A DNA stretch of 6,166 nucleotides, taken from NCBI GenBank assembly GCA_002338255.1, contig DDHX01000031.1:12290-18455 (forward strand), in the 5' to 3' direction. Of this stretch, positions 5,494-6,166 are shown one piece after another (position 1 is the first letter of the stretch; each line of letters opens with the position of its first letter). Position numbers and translations under genes: made by a program. The notes under the pieces were generated by a model. The model was given only the letters and a program-made list of their open reading frames with translations. It ran no database searches and was not told where the DNA came from. Source of the stretch: Ruminococcaceae bacterium UBA1865. Its GTDB lineage: Bacteria > Bacillota > Clostridia > Oscillospirales > Acutalibacteraceae.

Positions 5494-5526
5494 GCCCGCC
5501 GATAATTAAACCGGCGGGCTGTTTTT
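5494..5526 (+). terminator. intrinsic terminator of the Panacea operon
   Basis: GCCCGCCG (5494-5501) pairs perfectly with CGGCGGGC (5512-5519) around a ten-base loop, followed by TGTTTTT. It lies 66 bases after the membrane-protein stop and its T-tract overlaps the stop codon of the convergent minus-strand gene. The opposite strand lacks a T-tract, so it mainly serves plus-strand transcription. Confidence 0.92.
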
Positions 5527-5812
5527 ATTCAATCATACTTTCGTATTTCTCTTTTATCCAACCAATCATTTCAGTATGTCCCTCTCCGTCCAAAGTAAAT
5601 TCAGATTGGCTTACTATTTCACTTTTTTCGTAGCAGAATGGACCATACCACACTTCGGCTATTATAGTGCCGTCATTAGGCTTAATCATGTACCGAAATT
5701 CTTTTGCATCCTTACTGCCAAAATCGGTTACGCTCCCGGTATATGCCGATCCATTTTTAAAATATAATAACCCCGGCAACGTTCCTTTCTCAAACCAATC
5801 AACTGTTTTCAT
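5525..5812 (-). CDS. conserved-looking small protein of unknown function
   Basis: A 95-residue soluble protein beginning MKTVDWFEKGTLPGLLYF and ending in an amphipathic helix (about 80-95, TEMIGWIKEKYESMIE). The middle looks beta-rich, with Y-T-G-S-V-T-D-F-G-S and the aromatic patch VWYGPFCYEK (54-63). I do not recognise a family and no catalytic motif is evident. The start is well supported: on the minus strand AAGGGGGT (5821-5828) lies eight bases before the ATG. It is convergent with the Panacea operon and runs opposite to the whole late region, as accessory genes at prophage ends often do. An open frame upstream on the same strand stops right at the ribosome binding site, suggesting it was or is the second gene of an operon. 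Confidence 0.75.
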   Translation of the reverse strand: MKTVDWFEKGTLPGLLYFKNGSAYTGSVTDFGSKDAKEFRYMIKPNDGTIIAEVWYGPFCYEKSEIVSQSEFTLDGEGHTEMIGWIKEKYESMIE

Positions 5813-5826
5813 TTTTTATTACCCCC

Positions 5827-5988
5827 TTATTCATTAATTGCATATATCCCTGATGCAGTCCAATAAAACCTATACCCATTAAACGCACCCACAAACTCGC
5901 ACGGTCGGGGAATCTCTCTGGAACTGTGAACCAGCACTGCACGTCCTACTGGCCAAACAAATACTTCATTTATACGATAAACCCAAAA
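5827..5988 (-). pseudogene. possible 3' remnant of a gene upstream of the 95-residue protein
   Basis: On the minus strand 53 codons are open between a TAG (5989-5991) and a TAA (5827-5829), encoding FWVYRINEVFVWPVGRAVLV, then a Pro/Arg-containing stretch and a GAFNGYRFYWTASGIYAINE end. The protein looks plausible, G is the most frequent first codon base, and the stop touches the ribosome binding site of the next gene. There is no ATG. One extra T in the TTTT run near 5985-5988 would join it to an open frame reading KNPLPATSHAMGDAVS further upstream, so a frameshifted gene is possible. A short version from GTG at 5937 with AGGA six bases before it would give 36 residues. The plus strand is open here too, so confidence is low. 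Confidence 0.35.
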
Positions 5989-6054
5989 CTAACTGCGTCA
6001 CCCATCGCATGGCTTGTGGCTGGCAGGGGATTTTTTGTTTTATTAAGATAATAA

Positions 6055-6075
6055 TTGACTACTTTTTGACTACTT
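6055..6075 (+). repeat. tandem direct repeat TTGACTACTT, 11-bp period
   Basis: TTGACTACTT occurs at 6055-6064 and again at 6066-6075, separated by one T. An 11-bp period puts both copies on about the same face of the helix, which fits a protein-binding pair such as a recombinase arm site or an operator; it may equally be the tail of a nearby att region. No integrase gene is in the window. Confidence 0.6.
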
Positions 6076-6083
6076 GATACACT
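6055..6083 (+). promoter_or_regulatory. candidate promoter near the right edge
   Basis: TTGACT (6055-6060; five of six), a 17-bp spacer, and TACACT (6078-6083; four of six) with an extended TG at 6075-6076. It overlaps the direct repeat, so a protein bound there could regulate it. Transcription to the right from about 6090 meets the hairpin at 6133-6166, and no gene lies between. Confidence 0.4.
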
Positions 6084-6132
6084 GAAAATTGCCCCAAAAT
6101 AGCCGTATTGACAAAATATATTTAGATAGAAA

Positions 6133-6166
6133 AAATCCTCAGCACCCGCATGGATACTGAGGATTT
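6133..6166. terminator. terminator-like hairpin at the right edge
   Basis: AAATCCTCAG (6133-6142) and CTGAGGATTT (6157-6166) are perfect inverted copies around a 14-base loop. On the minus strand the stem is followed by a run of Us (from A6130-A6135), so it can terminate transcription entering from the right; the plus-strand side runs off the window. The 5989-6054 stretch to its left shows nothing that I can assign. Confidence 0.7.

Noticed and set aside
5576..5767. Plus-strand open frame opposite the 95-residue gene
   Set aside because: No ribosome binding site and it mirrors a minus-strand gene that has a strong one.
5854..6054. Plus-strand open frame without start (…SPIAWLVAGRGFFVLLR)
   Set aside because: It follows a TGA, lacks a start and ribosome binding site, and has few G first-codon positions; the minus-strand reading is preferred, though neither is certain.
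1..6166. CRISPR array, tRNA, rRNA, insertion sequence or replication origin
   Set aside because: No regularly spaced repeats, cloverleaf, transposase or iteron cluster could be found on either strand.

Overview
The window looks like the distal end of a prophage in a low-to-moderate-GC Bacillota genome, probably a Clostridia-type host. Evidence for this: strong GGAGG-like ribosome binding sites, the order tail genes / XkdX / endolysin / holin, a clostridial-style AbrB regulator with a C-terminal Cys-X2-Cys pair, and AT-rich accessory DNA. No integrase, terminase or capsid gene is visible, so prophage (rather than free phage) status is inferred from content.

Region 1 (about 1-3503, plus strand) is one tightly packed late operon. 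It holds the last codons of a tail gene, a short tail-fibre-like protein, a DUF6273-type tail or receptor-binding protein with three 14-residue repeats at its N-terminus, an unrecognised phage protein, a 45-residue XkdX-like protein, an M15-type endolysin, a four-helix holin and a second small membrane protein. Genes overlap or lie a few bases apart, and a strong intrinsic terminator closes the operon. The first products build and tip the tail; the later ones degrade the wall and permeabilise the membrane for lysis.

Region 2 (about 3504-5526) is AT-richer cargo downstream of the lysis operon. A stand-alone AbrB-family regulator has its own candidate promoter and terminator. Next comes a two-gene operon with a good extended -10 promoter: a Panacea-domain (DUF4065) protein followed two bases later by a 266-residue membrane protein with a long charged/coiled N-terminal half, three predicted membrane helices and a four-cysteine loop. 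The architecture matches Panacea antitoxin/toxin pairs, with the membrane protein as the likely toxin or abortive-infection effector. This is the most interesting system in the window. A perfect 8-bp terminator hairpin follows.

Region 3 (about 5525-6166) runs on the minus strand. It has a 95-residue protein of unknown function, preceded by an open, apparently coding remnant of another gene with no proper start. The far right holds an 11-bp-period direct repeat, a promoter-like element and a 10-bp-stem terminator hairpin. Such a non-coding edge could be near an element boundary, but this is unproven.
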